Shown: positions 8,036 to 17,620 of the stretch, in pieces
How positions within the stretch are numbered: the stretch's first letter is position 1
Layout of the letters: each line of letters starts with the position of its first letter
Source of the DNA: Pseudomonas mandelii
GTDB lineage: Bacteria > Pseudomonadota > Gammaproteobacteria > Pseudomonadales > Pseudomonadaceae
Direction of reading: 5' to 3'
DNA: 64,000 bases
NCBI RefSeq assembly: GCF_006438925.1
Contig: NZ_RCZA01000008.1
Span: forward strand, 125,126-189,125
Translations under genes and position numbers: made by a program
Notes under the pieces: model-generated
What the model was told of the DNA's origin: nothing
Database searches by the model: none
Seen by the model: the letters and a program-made list of their open reading frames with translations, nothing else

Positions 8036-8878
8036 TTACCGGAAAAACGGCACATCCCCCAATACCGTCGCCCGTTGCATCACCCGCCGCGCCGGCCGGT
8101 AATCATCCACGGCGTAATGCTGTGTCACGCGGTTATCCCAAAACGCCACGTCGTCCTTCTGCCAACGCCAGCGAATGGTAAATTCCGGCCGTGTCGCGTG
8201 GGCAAACAGAAACTTCAGAATCACCTCGCTTTCGGTTTCCGACAGCTCATTGATCTTCGACGTGAAGCCTTCATTGACGAACAACGACCGGCGTCCGCTC
8301 ACCGGATGAGTGCGGATCACCGGGTGTGACAGCGGCGGGTTTTTCCTGCGCGCTTCTTCCCACTGAGCCAACGCTTCAGGTGTGTTGCCATAGCGCTCCA
8401 GCGGGAACGAACGAGTGAAATCGTGGGTGGCGGTCAGCCCTTCGAGTAAGGACTTCATCGGCGCGGACAGCGCTTCATACGCCGCGATACCGCTGGCCCA
8501 CAGCGTGTCGCCACCAAACTCCGGTAACAACTTGGCGCTGAGCACCGCGCCCAGGGCCGGGGTCGGCAGGAAGGTCACGTCGGTGTGCCAGATCGCGTTG
8601 TCGCGCACGTCGGTGACGGCGGTGTCGAGGATCAGCACTTCGGGCTGTTCCGGCACATTCGGGTAAATCGGGTGAATGTGCAGGTCGCCGAAATTGGCGG
8701 CGAACCGCGCCTGTTGCTGCGGTGTGATCGGCTGATCGCGAAAGAACAACACTTGATGTTTGAGCAGCGCTTGCTCGATGGCGTCGCGCTGCTCCAGGTT
8801 CAGCGGTTGGCTGATGTCGACGCCGCTGATTTGCGCGCCGAGGGCGTAGCTTAAGGGGACGATGGTCAGGTTGCTCAT
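8036..8878 (-). CDS. tauD: Taurine dioxygenase
   Basis: Iron(II)/2-oxoglutarate dioxygenase that hydroxylates taurine so that sulfite is released. The 280 residues match TauD. The metal-binding facial triad is H98, D100 (IWHTDVTF) and H254 (TQHYAVDDYRPARR), and the 2-oxoglutarate-binding arginine is in the latter motif. The ATG at 8876-8878 is chosen because the family begins MSNLTIVPL; an in-frame start at 8908 would add ten residues. Last gene of tauABCD, separated from tauC by about 196 bases containing a REP pair. Confidence 0.93.
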   Translation of the reverse strand: MSNLTIVPLSYALGAQISGVDISQPLNLEQRDAIEQALLKHQVLFFRDQPITPQQQARFAANFGDLHIHPIYPNVPEQPEVLILDTAVTDVRDNAIWHTDVTFLPTPALGAVLSAKLLPEFGGDTLWASGIAAYEALSAPMKSLLEGLTATHDFTRSFPLERYGNTPEALAQWEEARRKNPPLSHPVIRTHPVSGRRSLFVNEGFTSKINELSETESEVILKFLFAHATRPEFTIRWRWQKDDVAFWDNRVTQHYAVDDYRPARRVMQRATVLGDVPFFR

Positions 8879-8913
8879 GGTGTTCTCTTCAATTCTGGGG
8901 GGGGACACCGCAC

Positions 8914-9022
8914 CTGTAGGAGCTGCCGAAGGCTCGGGCCGCGTTCGGACGATCTTTTGATGTTGTTTTTAGAGAGCAAGATCAAAAGATCGCAGCCTCG
9001 TTTCACTCGACAGCTCCTACAG
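8914..9022. repeat. Chimeric REP pair, family A, between tauC and tauD
   Basis: The left arm carries the tip CCGAAGG and then diverges (CTCGGGCCGCG) before rejoining at GATCTTTTGAT. The right arm carries the other tip variant, TCGTTTCACTCGA. Unlike most pairs here, the two arms are of different subtypes. Confidence 0.8.
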
Positions 9023-9074
9023 GGTTGATCCAAAAAAAGGGGGTATCAAGGCAGTTGCTCCACATTCAAATGCT

Positions 9075-9908
9075 TCAGTGAGCCTGGCCATGCCACGGCA
9101 CCAGTTTGCGTTGCAGGGCGCGCAAGCCCATCTCCATGGCGAAGGCGATCAGGGCGATCACCAGAATCCCCAGCACCACCACATCGGTGACCAGGAACTG
9201 CGCGGCCGACTGCACCATGAACCCCAAACCACTGGTGGCGGCGATCAATTCGGCGGCGACCAGCGTCGACCAACCCACACCCAAGCCAATGCGCACTCCG
9301 GTCAAAATGTCCGGCAACGCGCTCGGCAGAATCACATGGCGAATCAACTGCGCCCGAGTCGCGCCCAACGATTGCGCGGCGCGCAATTTGGCCGGGTCGA
9401 CGTTACGCACGCCGGTCGCGGTAGCGATGGCGATCGGGGCGAAGATCGCGAGGTAGATCAGCAAGACTTTCGACAGCTCACCGATGCCGCACCAGATCAC
9501 GATCAGCGGCAGATAAGCTAGCGGTGGAATAGGGCGGTAGAACTCGATCAGCGGATCGAGAATGCCGCGAGCAATGCGGTTGTGGCCGATGGCGATTCCA
9601 ACGGGCACGGCGGTCAGCACTGCGAAGCCCAGGCCCAGACCGATTCGGCTGAGGCTCGCGCCAAGGTGCTGCCACAACGTTGAATCCATGTAGCCGGTGG
9701 TCACCAGCAGCCAGCCTTTTTGCAGCACCGCGGAGGGTGGCGGCAGGAACAGCGGTTCGATCATTCCAGTGGCGGTGACGGCCCACCAGATAACCACGAG
9801 TGCGACGAGCGTCAGCAGACTGATCCAGCGAGTACTGAGCCTGCGTCGAACAGGAATCACGGTCGAGTGCGGTTTGACCGTGACGGCCGGAATCTCATAG
9901 CTGCTCAT
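9075..9908 (-). CDS. tauC: Taurine ABC transporter permease
   Basis: Inner-membrane permease of the nitrate/sulfonate/taurine (SsuC/TauC) class. 277 residues with about six membrane segments. The cytoplasmic EAA loop, which contacts the ATPase, is visible as RAAQSLGATRAQLIRHVILP followed by SALPDILTGVRIGLG. The start overlaps the end of tauB by four bases, so translation is probably coupled. Confidence 0.93.
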   Translation of the reverse strand: MSSYEIPAVTVKPHSTVIPVRRRLSTRWISLLTLVALVVIWWAVTATGMIEPLFLPPPSAVLQKGWLLVTTGYMDSTLWQHLGASLSRIGLGLGFAVLTAVPVGIAIGHNRIARGILDPLIEFYRPIPPLAYLPLIVIWCGIGELSKVLLIYLAIFAPIAIATATGVRNVDPAKLRAAQSLGATRAQLIRHVILPSALPDILTGVRIGLGVGWSTLVAAELIAATSGLGFMVQSAAQFLVTDVVVLGILVIALIAFAMEMGLRALQRKLVPWHGQAH

Positions 9909-10699
9909 ACGGTCTCCTGCCGCTGGGCGGCGCTGCGTTGGGAGAACACTTTGGCGAGCACGTGTTCGCGGGTTTCGATAAAGCGCGGGTCGGATTTGAT
10001 TGATCGGGCGGACTCACCGGCGGCATAACGCTGACCGAAATCCAGGCTCAGGCGTTCGACGATTTGCCCTGGATTCGGCGCCAGCAGAATCAGGTCCGTG
10101 GCGAGAAACACCGCTTCTTCGATGTCATGAGTGATCAGAAATACCGGTTTTGCGGTGCGCTGCCAGACTTGCAGCAGCAGTTCCTGCATCTGTTCGCGGG
10201 TGAAGGCGTCGAGGGCGCCGAAGGGTTCGTCCATCAGCAAAACGCGAGGATCAGCAGCAAGGGCACGGGCCAGGCCGACACGTTGCTTCTGGCCGCCCGA
10301 GAGTTGCCAAATCCGACGGTTTTCGAAACCGGAAAGGTCCACCAAAGCGAGCATTTCCCGAGCGCGGATTTCGCGCTTGTCTCGGGAAACGCCGGCCAGT
10401 TCCAGACCGAAACCGACGTTGGCCAGCACGTCCTGCCAGGGCAGCAGGGCGTCGTCCTGGAACACCACGCCGCGTTCGGCGCTCGGGCCTTTGACCGGCA
10501 CGCCATCGAGGGTGATGCGCCCGGCGCTGGGCTCGACGAAACCGGCAATCAGGTTCAACAGCGAGGTCTTGCCACTGCCGGACGGGCCGAGGGCGACCAG
10601 CAACTGCTGGGGCCCAAGGCTCAGGGAAATATCCGCCAGCACCGGTTCGGGGCTGCCTGGGTACTGTGCGCTGATGCGCTCCAGCTGAAGCAAAGCCAT
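9905..10699 (-). CDS. tauB: Taurine ABC transporter ATP-binding protein
   Basis: 264-residue ATPase of the taurine importer. Walker A GPSGSGKT at residues 38-45, Q-loop VFQDDALLPW, signature LSGGQKQRVGLARALA, Walker B VLLMDEPFGALD and the switch histidine in LITHDIEEAV are all intact. It follows tauA by 15 bases and overlaps tauC by four. Confidence 0.94.
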   Translation of the reverse strand: MALLQLERISAQYPGSPEPVLADISLSLGPQQLLVALGPSGSGKTSLLNLIAGFVEPSAGRITLDGVPVKGPSAERGVVFQDDALLPWQDVLANVGFGLELAGVSRDKREIRAREMLALVDLSGFENRRIWQLSGGQKQRVGLARALAADPRVLLMDEPFGALDAFTREQMQELLLQVWQRTAKPVFLITHDIEEAVFLATDLILLAPNPGQIVERLSLDFGQRYAAGESARSIKSDPRFIETREHVLAKVFSQRSAAQRQETV

Positions 10700-10714
10700 C
10701 GCGGTTAACTCCGA

Positions 10715-11692
10715 TCAGTTGGTGATGTATTTGGCGCTGACGTACGGGGCGTAATCCGGCAGTACGGCTTCAACCTTGCCTTGTTCTTTCAGGAACGCGG
10801 CGGTGTCGGTGATGGCCTTGGTGGTCGGTGCGCCGAGGGTGATCACCTGATCAGCCGCCAGCGGGAAGACGTTGCCTTGCAGCAGCAATGGAATGTCGCT
10901 GGCCTTGGCGCCGGAGAGTTTCACCAGCTTGTCGACATTGGATTGGTTGGCGAGCCAGGCTTTCGGGTCTTTGCGGTAATCGGCGTAGGCATCGAGGGTC
11001 ACTTTGGCGAACGCGGTGACGATTTCCGGATGCTTCTCGGCGAAGTCTTTACGCACGATCCAGGCATCGAAGGTCGGCGCGCCGAACTTGGCCAGTTCAC
11101 CGGAGGTGATCAGTACTTTGCCGTTTTCCTTGGCCACGCCGAGGGCTGGGTCCCACACGTAGGTGGCGTCGATGTCACCGCGTTTCCACGCAGCAATGAT
11201 GGCTGGCGGGGCAAGGTTGAGGACGGTGACTTTCGACGGGTCGATGTTCCAGTGCTTCAGCGCGGCCAGCAGGCTGTAGTGGCCGGTGGAAACGAACGGC
11301 ACGGCGATTTTCTTGCCGATCAGGTCCTGCGGGGTTTTGATCCCGGAACCGTCGCGGGCAACCAGGGCTTCAGCGGCGCCGATCTGCGTGGCGATGAGGA
11401 ATGTTTCTACCGGGACTTTTCGGGTGATTGCTGCCGTCAGGGGGCTGGAACCGAGGTAACCGATCTGCACGTCGCCGGAAGCGATGGCGGCGATGATATC
11501 GGCGCCGTTGTCGAATTTGCGCCAGTCGATTTTGGCGTTGGTGGCTTTTTCGTACGCGCCGTCGGCCTGGGCAACCTTCGCCGGGTCTACGGTGGTCTGG
11601 TAGGCGACGGTGACGTCAGCCGCCTGGGCAAAGAAACTCACCGCAGCCAGAGACGCGGCCGCCAGGAGGCGAAGGGGGAAAGTCAGTTTCAT
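10715..11692 (-). CDS. tauA: Taurine ABC transporter substrate-binding protein
   Basis: Periplasmic taurine-binding protein, 325 residues, with a clear signal peptide (MKLTFPLRLLAAASLAA..., cleavage after FAQA) followed by ADVTVAYQTTVDPAKVAQ, typical of TauA. First gene of tauABCD. The leader region upstream is AT-rich near 11745-11775, as expected for a regulated sulfate-starvation promoter, but no regulator gene is adjacent. Confidence 0.93.
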   Translation of the reverse strand: MKLTFPLRLLAAASLAAVSFFAQAADVTVAYQTTVDPAKVAQADGAYEKATNAKIDWRKFDNGADIIAAIASGDVQIGYLGSSPLTAAITRKVPVETFLIATQIGAAEALVARDGSGIKTPQDLIGKKIAVPFVSTGHYSLLAALKHWNIDPSKVTVLNLAPPAIIAAWKRGDIDATYVWDPALGVAKENGKVLITSGELAKFGAPTFDAWIVRKDFAEKHPEIVTAFAKVTLDAYADYRKDPKAWLANQSNVDKLVKLSGAKASDIPLLLQGNVFPLAADQVITLGAPTTKAITDTAAFLKEQGKVEAVLPDYAPYVSAKYITN

Positions 11693-11826
11693 TGAGAAGC
11701 TCCTTGTCAGGCGACCGAGAAGAGTCGGCGTGAAAGGAGACTAAATGATCTAAGAATCCGAAAATAAATAACTTTTTCGAATGAGCTTATGAGCGGAAAA
11801 TTCTAAGGGAGACCGCAGTGCGGCTT

Positions 11827-11919
11827 TCGCGAGCAGGCTCGCTCCCACAGTGGATTTTAGGGTGTTTACACAATTGTAATCACACCAAAAATCCACTGTG
11901 GGAGCGAGCCTGCTCGCGA
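11827..11919. repeat. REP pair, family B, extended arms
   Basis: Inverted copies of the core are extended by the matching sequence CAGTGGATTTT/AAAATCCACTG, giving arms of more than 30 bases. Located between tauA and gshA. Confidence 0.88.
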
Positions 11920-11945
11920 TTAAGGTCCGCAGGACCTTCAGAAGC

Positions 11946-13529
11946 TTAGTTGCTAATTGCCAGAATGCTCGCCTGATACGACCCGACAAACACATCGAAA
12001 TCGCCGACTTCGTTCTGCTCCAGCTCAATCTGCTCGGCCAGCGACGAACGCGCCCGCTCTTCAAATTTCGCTTGGTCTTCGCTTGAAAGCGGCTCGCTGC
12101 GGAAAAACTCCGCATGCGCCTGGCTCTGGCGCAGGGAGAACTGAGCAAAGCTCTCCTTGTGCTCAGCCATCGCCGCCAGCACCTGGGCCGATGGCGTCAG
12201 CGATGGATCCTTGACCTTGGCCAATTGCGCATCCAGCGCCTTGCTATGCGCATCGCCGCCATGACTCTGATCCAGCATCGCCGCCAGTGGTGCAATCTTC
12301 TCCAGCAACTCGCTGGCCCACTCTTTCAGGTCCACCGGATGACCGTCGCGTTGCAGTTGCAGGCCCGGACGGCGACCTTCCTTGACCACGCTGAGGAAGT
12401 TCGAGGTCGCGTTGCCGCACGAGGTATTGGTCAGCAGCGGGCTGTCGTTCAACGCGCAATACAGCAGGAACGCGTCGAGGAACCGCGATTCCGGCAGGTC
12501 GATGCCCATCGGCAGGAACGGGTTGATGTCCAGGCAGCGCACTTCGACGTACTGAATGCCGCGAGCCACCAGCGCCTGGATCGGCCGTTCGCCGGTGTAG
12601 GTCACGCGTTTCGGGCGGATGTTGGAGTAGTACTCGTTTTCGATCTGCAGGATGTTGGTGTTGAGCTGAACCCACTCGCCGTCCTGATGCGTGCCGATTT
12701 CGACATACGGCGCATACGGTGTGGCGACCGCTTTGCGCAGGCTGTCGGTGTAGCTGGCCAGATCGTTGTAGCACGGCGTCAAACCGGCCTGGGCGTTGCT
12801 CTGGTAACCCAGGTCACTCATGCGCAGGCTGGTGGCGTACGGCAGGTACAAGGTGTCCGGGTCCAGTTGCTCCAGTTGATGCGAGCGACCACGCAGGAAA
12901 CCGGCGTCCAGCGCAGGCGAAGCACCGAACAGGTACATCAGCAGCCAGCTGTAGCGGCGGAAGTTACGGATCAGCGCGATGTAGGCTGATGACTGATAGT
13001 CACGGTCGGTGCCGACAAAACCTTCTGCTTCCTTGAGCAGCGGCCAGAGCTTTTCCGGCAGGGAAAAGTTGTAGTGAATCCCGGCGATGCACTGCATGGT
13101 CTTGCCGTAGCGCAGGGCCAGGCCCTTGCGGTAGACGTACTTGAGCTGACCGATGTTGGAGGTGCCGTAATAGGCAATCGGGATGTCTTCCTCGGCCGGC
13201 AACGGGCACGGCATCGATGGACTCCACAGGTACTCGTTGCCGAGCTTGCTGTAGGCAAAACGGTGGATCTTGTCCAGGCTCGCCAGCGTGTCCGCCGGGT
13301 CGGGCAGGGCGGGCGTGATGAACTCCAGCAGCGACTCGGAATAGTCGGTGGTGATTTGTTCGTTGGTCAGCGCGGAACCCAATTCTTCCGGGTGCGGCGT
13401 TTGCGCCAGGCGACCTTCGCCGGTCACGCGCAGGCATTCACGTTCGATGCCGTGAAGGCACTGTTCGAGCAGAGAGAGGTTAGCGCGCTCGCCGAGCAGA
13501 GCCAGGCGGCGGTTGAGAAGTTCGCTCAA
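11946..13529 (-). CDS. gshA: Glutamate-cysteine ligase
   Basis: First enzyme of glutathione synthesis, proteobacterial GshA family. Signatures include ERECLRV, ITTDYSESLLEFITP, YLWSPSMPC and the long conserved stretch around RYGKTMQCIAGIHYNFSLPE. The frame can be opened with GTG at 13544, but I choose TTG at 13527-13529: AAGGAA lies six bases before it, no ribosome binding site precedes the GTG, and the resulting 527 residues and start (SELLNRRLALL after the initiator) match what I recall of P. aeruginosa GshA. It fits the sulfur theme of the left part of the window. Confidence 0.92.
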   Translation of the reverse strand: MSELLNRRLALLGERANLSLLEQCLHGIERECLRVTGEGRLAQTPHPEELGSALTNEQITTDYSESLLEFITPALPDPADTLASLDKIHRFAYSKLGNEYLWSPSMPCPLPAEEDIPIAYYGTSNIGQLKYVYRKGLALRYGKTMQCIAGIHYNFSLPEKLWPLLKEAEGFVGTDRDYQSSAYIALIRNFRRYSWLLMYLFGASPALDAGFLRGRSHQLEQLDPDTLYLPYATSLRMSDLGYQSNAQAGLTPCYNDLASYTDSLRKAVATPYAPYVEIGTHQDGEWVQLNTNILQIENEYYSNIRPKRVTYTGERPIQALVARGIQYVEVRCLDINPFLPMGIDLPESRFLDAFLLYCALNDSPLLTNTSCGNATSNFLSVVKEGRRPGLQLQRDGHPVDLKEWASELLEKIAPLAAMLDQSHGGDAHSKALDAQLAKVKDPSLTPSAQVLAAMAEHKESFAQFSLRQSQAHAEFFRSEPLSSEDQAKFEERARSSLAEQIELEQNEVGDFDVFVGSYQASILAISN

Positions 13530-13668
13530 GTTGGATTCCTTCACGCGTCAGTCGCCCCAATATGGGGGTGGGCAAGACGGTCTACAAGGGTGAAGTTGAA
13601 ACTGGCGTTGTCGCCTGGTTTTTGAGCCGCACAGGCCTAATGCCGGTCAGTCAGGAATTGCACAAACC

Positions 13669-13761
13669 TTGTGGGAGCGAGCTTGCTCGCGATGAGGGCG
13701 TGTCAGTCAACATTAACGTCGTCTGACACACCGCCATCGCGAGCAAGCTCGCTCCCACAGG
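13669..13761. repeat. REP pair, family B, upstream of gshA
   Basis: GTGGGAGCGAGCTTGCTCGC and its inverted copy; a weaker inner inverted repeat (GTCAGTC.../GTCTGACAC) lies inside. Confidence 0.86.
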
Positions 13762-13801
13762 TTGCTTTGCGCTGAAATTAACTCAAATCGAGGGGAGGTA
13801 G

Positions 13802-14185
13802 CTACAGGACAGCGAACGTGCCTTGTGCTTTTGCGACGAGTTTGTCGCCTTGCATCACGTCGGCTTCAACCACCAGCGTGCGCCGGCCCGGGTGGATCAC
13901 CCGCGCCGTGCACATCACTTCACCGTCTGCGACGGCGCGAATGTAATTGATCTTGCACTCGATGGTCGCGCTCTGCTGGTCAAAGCCGTGGGTGCTGGAA
14001 CAGGCCAGCCCCATGGCAATGTCCACCAGACTGAACAAGGCCCCGCCGTGCAGCTTGCCGCCGCGATTGCGCAGTTCTGGCGCAAGCCCGAGGGCGACTT
14101 GCGCCACCCCGGTCTCCAGACTGTGCAAGCGACACCCCAGCAACTTGAAAAACGCGCTTTCGGTCAGCCCGGCAGGGATTTCCAT
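13802..14185 (-). CDS. Hotdog-fold thioesterase, PaaI family
   Basis: 127 residues of the acyl-CoA thioesterase fold. The active-site helix region is LRNRGGKLHGGALFSLVDIA, with the HGG motif and the downstream aspartate typical of PaaI/YbdB-like enzymes. The ATG overlaps the stop of tex by one base (TGATG), so it is probably translated from the tex message. The substrate cannot be told from sequence. Confidence 0.85.
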   Translation of the reverse strand: MEIPAGLTESAFFKLLGCRLHSLETGVAQVALGLAPELRNRGGKLHGGALFSLVDIAMGLACSSTHGFDQQSATIECKINYIRAVADGEVMCTARVIHPGRRTLVVEADVMQGDKLVAKAQGTFAVL

Positions 14186-16509
14186 CAGCGTTTCTTCAAC
14201 TGCTTGGCGTTGGCGAACAGCGACGCCATGGCGTTGTTGGCCGGGGCTGGCGCTGTGGTTTCCTTGCGCGGTGCAGTGTTCTGCGATTGGCGCGAAGACG
14301 AACCTGGACGCGCGCCACGGGCACCGTCGATTTTCTCGCCCGGGGTGTCGCTCATGCGCATCGACAGGCCAACGCGTTTGCGCGGGATGTCGACTTCCAT
14401 GACCTTCACTTTTACCACATCACCAGCCTTCACCGCTTCACGCGGATCCTTGATGAACTTCTCCGAAAGCGCAGAGATGTGCACCAAACCGTCCTGATGC
14501 ACGCCGATATCGACGAAAGCACCGAAGTTGGTCACGTTGGTCACCACGCCTTCGAGGATCATCCCCAGCTGCAGGTCCTTGAGGTCTTCGACGCCTTCCT
14601 GGAACTCGGCAGTCTTGAACTCGGGACGCGGGTCGCGGCCAGGTTTTTCCAGCTCTTGCAGAATGTCGGTGACCGTTGGCAGACCGAAGGTTTCGTCGGT
14701 GTACTTTTTCGGATCAAGACGCTTGAGGAAGCTGGCGTCGCCGATCAGCGAGCGAATATCACGGTCGGTCTCAGCAGCAATGCGCTGGACCAGCGGATAG
14801 GCTTCCGGGTGAACCGCAGACGAATCCAGCGGGTTGTCACCGTTCATCACGCGCAGGAAGCCAGCGGCCTGTTCGAAAGTTTTCTCGCCCAGACGAGCGA
14901 CTTTCTTCAACGCAGCACGGGTTTTGAACGCGCCGTGTTCGTCGCGGTGGCTGACGATGTTTTGCGCGAGGGTCGCGTTGAGGCCGGAGATCCGTGCCAG
15001 CAGCGCCACGGAAGCGGTGTTCACGTCGACGCCCACGGCGTTCACGCAGTCTTCGACCACCGCGTCCAGGCCGCGCGCCAGTTTCAGCTGCGACACGTCG
15101 TGCTGGTACTGGCCGACGCCGATGGATTTCGGATCGATCTTCACCAGCTCAGCCAGTGGATCTTGCAGGCGACGGGCAATCGACACCGCGCCACGGATCG
15201 ACACGTCGAGGTCCGGAAATTCCTTGGAAGCCAGTTCCGATGCCGAGTAAACCGATGCGCCGGCTTCGGAGACCATGACTTTGGTCATCTTCATGGCTGG
15301 GTATTTTTTGATCAGTTCAGCGGCCAGCTTGTCGGTTTCACGGCTGGCGGTGCCGTTGCCGATGGCGATCAGGTCCACGGCATGCTTGGCGCACAGGGCG
15401 GCCAGAATCGCGATGGTCTGGTCCCATTTGTTGTGCGGCACGTGCGGGTAAACCGTGGCGTGATCCAGCAGCTTGCCGGTGGAATCGACCACGGCCACCT
15501 TGCAACCGGTGCGCAGGCCCGGGTCGAGACCCAATGTGGCGCGCGGGCCAGCCGGCGCCGACAGCAGCAAGTCGTGCAAGTTATGGGCAAACACGTTGAT
15601 TGCTTCGGTTTCTGCGCCGTCGCGCAGTTCGCCCAGCAGGTCGGTCTCGAGGTGGGTGTAGAGTTTGACCTTCCAGGTCCAGCGCACCACTTCGCCCAGC
15701 CATTTGTCGGCGGCGCGGTTCTGGTTCTGGATGCCGAATTGCTGGCCGATCATGCCTTCGCAAGGGTGCATGGTGCCCGGCAGTTCATCGCCGACTTTCA
15801 GCGCCGAACTCAGAATGCCTTCGTTGCGGCCACGGAAAATCGCCAGCGCGCGGTGCGACGGCATGCTTTTCAGCGGTTCATCGTGTTCGAAGTAGTCGCG
15901 GAACTTGGCGCCTTCCTCTTCTTTGCCGGCGATCACGCGGGCGCTGAGGGTGGCTTCCTGCTTGAGGTAGCTGCGCAATTTGTCCAGCAGGCCGGCGTTT
16001 TCGGCGAAGCGTTCCATCAGGATGTACTTGGCGCCTTCGAGAGCCGCCTTCACATCGGCGACGCCTTTTTCGGCATCGACGAAGCGCGCGGCTTCGGCGT
16101 CTGGCGTCAGGGTCGGGTCGTTGAACAGGCCGTCGGCCAGCTCGCCGAGGCCGGCTTCCAGAGCGATCTGGCCCTTGGTGCGGCGCTTCTGCTTGTACGG
16201 CAGGTACAAGTCTTCGAGGCGGGTTTTGGTGTCGGCGAGTTTAATGTCGCGTTCAAGTTGCGGGGTCAGCTTGCCTTGTTCCTGGATGCTGGCAAGGATG
16301 CTGATGCGCCGTTCGTCGAGTTCTCGCAGGTAGCGCAGACGCTCTTCCAGGTGCCGCAACTGGATGTCATCGAGGCTGCCGGTCACTTCTTTCCGGTAGC
16401 GGGCGATGAAGGGCACCGTGGAGCCTTCATCGAGTAGCGCGACGGCCGCTTCGACCTGTTGTGGGCGTACGCCGAGTTCCTCGGCGATGCGGCTGTTGAT
16501 GCTGTCCAT
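14185..16509 (-). CDS. tex: Tex-family RNA-binding transcription accessory protein
   Basis: 774-residue nucleic-acid-binding protein homologous to P. aeruginosa and Bordetella Tex. Domains in order: N-terminal helix-turn-helix-like region, YqgF/RNase-H-like domain (GLDPGLRTGCKVAVVDSTGK), helix-hairpin-helix motifs (TASVALLARISGLNATLAQN) and a C-terminal S1 RNA-binding domain (LGMILEGVVTNVTNFGAFVD). A low-complexity tail ends in KQLKKR. The start MDSINSR at 16509 follows AGGTGG; the longer in-frame start adds only MSGGF. It forms a two-gene unit with the thioesterase. Confidence 0.95.
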   Translation of the reverse strand: MDSINSRIAEELGVRPQQVEAAVALLDEGSTVPFIARYRKEVTGSLDDIQLRHLEERLRYLRELDERRISILASIQEQGKLTPQLERDIKLADTKTRLEDLYLPYKQKRRTKGQIALEAGLGELADGLFNDPTLTPDAEAARFVDAEKGVADVKAALEGAKYILMERFAENAGLLDKLRSYLKQEATLSARVIAGKEEEGAKFRDYFEHDEPLKSMPSHRALAIFRGRNEGILSSALKVGDELPGTMHPCEGMIGQQFGIQNQNRAADKWLGEVVRWTWKVKLYTHLETDLLGELRDGAETEAINVFAHNLHDLLLSAPAGPRATLGLDPGLRTGCKVAVVDSTGKLLDHATVYPHVPHNKWDQTIAILAALCAKHAVDLIAIGNGTASRETDKLAAELIKKYPAMKMTKVMVSEAGASVYSASELASKEFPDLDVSIRGAVSIARRLQDPLAELVKIDPKSIGVGQYQHDVSQLKLARGLDAVVEDCVNAVGVDVNTASVALLARISGLNATLAQNIVSHRDEHGAFKTRAALKKVARLGEKTFEQAAGFLRVMNGDNPLDSSAVHPEAYPLVQRIAAETDRDIRSLIGDASFLKRLDPKKYTDETFGLPTVTDILQELEKPGRDPRPEFKTAEFQEGVEDLKDLQLGMILEGVVTNVTNFGAFVDIGVHQDGLVHISALSEKFIKDPREAVKAGDVVKVKVMEVDIPRKRVGLSMRMSDTPGEKIDGARGARPGSSSRQSQNTAPRKETTAPAPANNAMASLFANAKQLKKR

Positions 16510-16871
16510 AAAACCACCTGACAAATTGTGAAAGCAGGCTCGCAGGCGCAGAGATAAGGGCTCGGCGAGTCTGGTTGAGCGGCCTGGCCTGCGCCGCTAC
16601 CTGGATCAACAGGTATCCCGTTGACCCGTGAAATCGAACAATTACTGCCTGCGCCATGAAAATAAAAAACGGCCACCTACAGTAATGATCAGACGTTGCC
16701 TGACACAAAAGGCCGCGCATTATAACCAGCGTTCTGTCATTCGGGGGGCATCGCAGGTTGTAGGCATAAAGGCCGGATTTCTGGCGATCAAGGAAAAATC
16801 TGCTAACAATGCACACGGTGCGTATAACGGCAGCTACGCCATAATGCGCGCCGAGATCAAAGGAGCATCTA
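16510..16871. other. Intergenic control region between tex and ompR
   Basis: 362 bases between divergent genes with no convincing coding frame. The part next to ompR holds AT-richer sequence and CATAAT about 25 bases before the AAAGGAG ribosome binding site. No REP pair is present here. Confidence 0.5.
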
Positions 16872-17612
16872 ATGAGCAGCACTGCAAACATTGCTGAAGG
16901 CGAAAAAATTCTTATTGTTGACGACGATCCAGGGCTGAGCAGCCTGCTGGAACGTTTTTTCGTCAGCAAGGGCTACCGCGCCCGCGCCGTGCCGAACACT
17001 GAACAAATGGATCGCCTGCTGGCGCGTGAAGTGTTCAACCTGGTCGTCCTCGACCTGATGCTGCCCGGCGAAGATGGCTTGACCGCTTGCCGCCGCCTGC
17101 GCACCGCGAACAACCAGATTCCAATTATCATGCTGACCGCCAAGGGCGATGAGCTGAGCCGCATCAAGGGACTGGAGCTGGGCGCCGACGATTACCTGGC
17201 CAAACCGTTCAACCCGGACGAGCTGATGGCTCGCGTCAAAGCAGTCCTGCGTCGCCAGTTGGCTCCAGTACCGGGCGCTCCGGGCAGCGAAGACGAAAGC
17301 GTGACCTTCGGTGACTACGAACTGTCCCTGGCGACCCGCGAGCTCAAACGCGGCGACGAAGTGCACATGCTCACCACCGGTGAGTTTGCGGTGCTCAAGG
17401 CGTTGGTCATGAACGCCCGTCAGCCACTGACCCGCGACAAGCTGATGAATCTGGCCCGTGGCCGCGAGTGGGACGCCCTGGAGCGCTCCATCGACGTGCA
17501 GATTTCCCGTCTGCGCCGGATGATCGAGCCCGATCCATCCAAGCCGCGTTACATCCAGACAGTCTGGGGCGTAGGTTACGTGTTCGTTCCGGATGGCGCC
17601 GCCACCAAGTGA
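16872..17612 (+). CDS. ompR: Osmolarity response regulator OmpR
   Basis: 246-residue response regulator. The receiver domain has the acidic cluster D17-D19, phospho-acceptor D61 in VVLDLMLPGEDG and a switch lysine in LAKPF. The C-terminal winged helix (GDYELSLATREL to the end YIQTVWGVGYVF) is the OmpR/PhoB type. AAAGGAG lies just upstream. envZ follows after 115 bases that hold a degraded REP pair. Confidence 0.95.
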   Translation: MSSTANIAEGEKILIVDDDPGLSSLLERFFVSKGYRARAVPNTEQMDRLLAREVFNLVVLDLMLPGEDGLTACRRLRTANNQIPIIMLTAKGDELSRIKGLELGADDYLAKPFNPDELMARVKAVLRRQLAPVPGAPGSEDESVTFGDYELSLATRELKRGDEVHMLTTGEFAVLKALVMNARQPLTRDKLMNLARGREWDALERSIDVQISRLRRMIEPDPSKPRYIQTVWGVGYVFVPDGAATK

Positions 17613-17620
17613 TCGGTGAT

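Noticed and set aside
14287..16437. 716-codon plus-strand frame opposite tex
   Set aside because: Antisense shadow of tex. Similar long shadows opposite dctB (46650-48275), the BCCT gene (3356-4987) and the molybdoenzyme (38303-39763) show this is a codon-bias effect.
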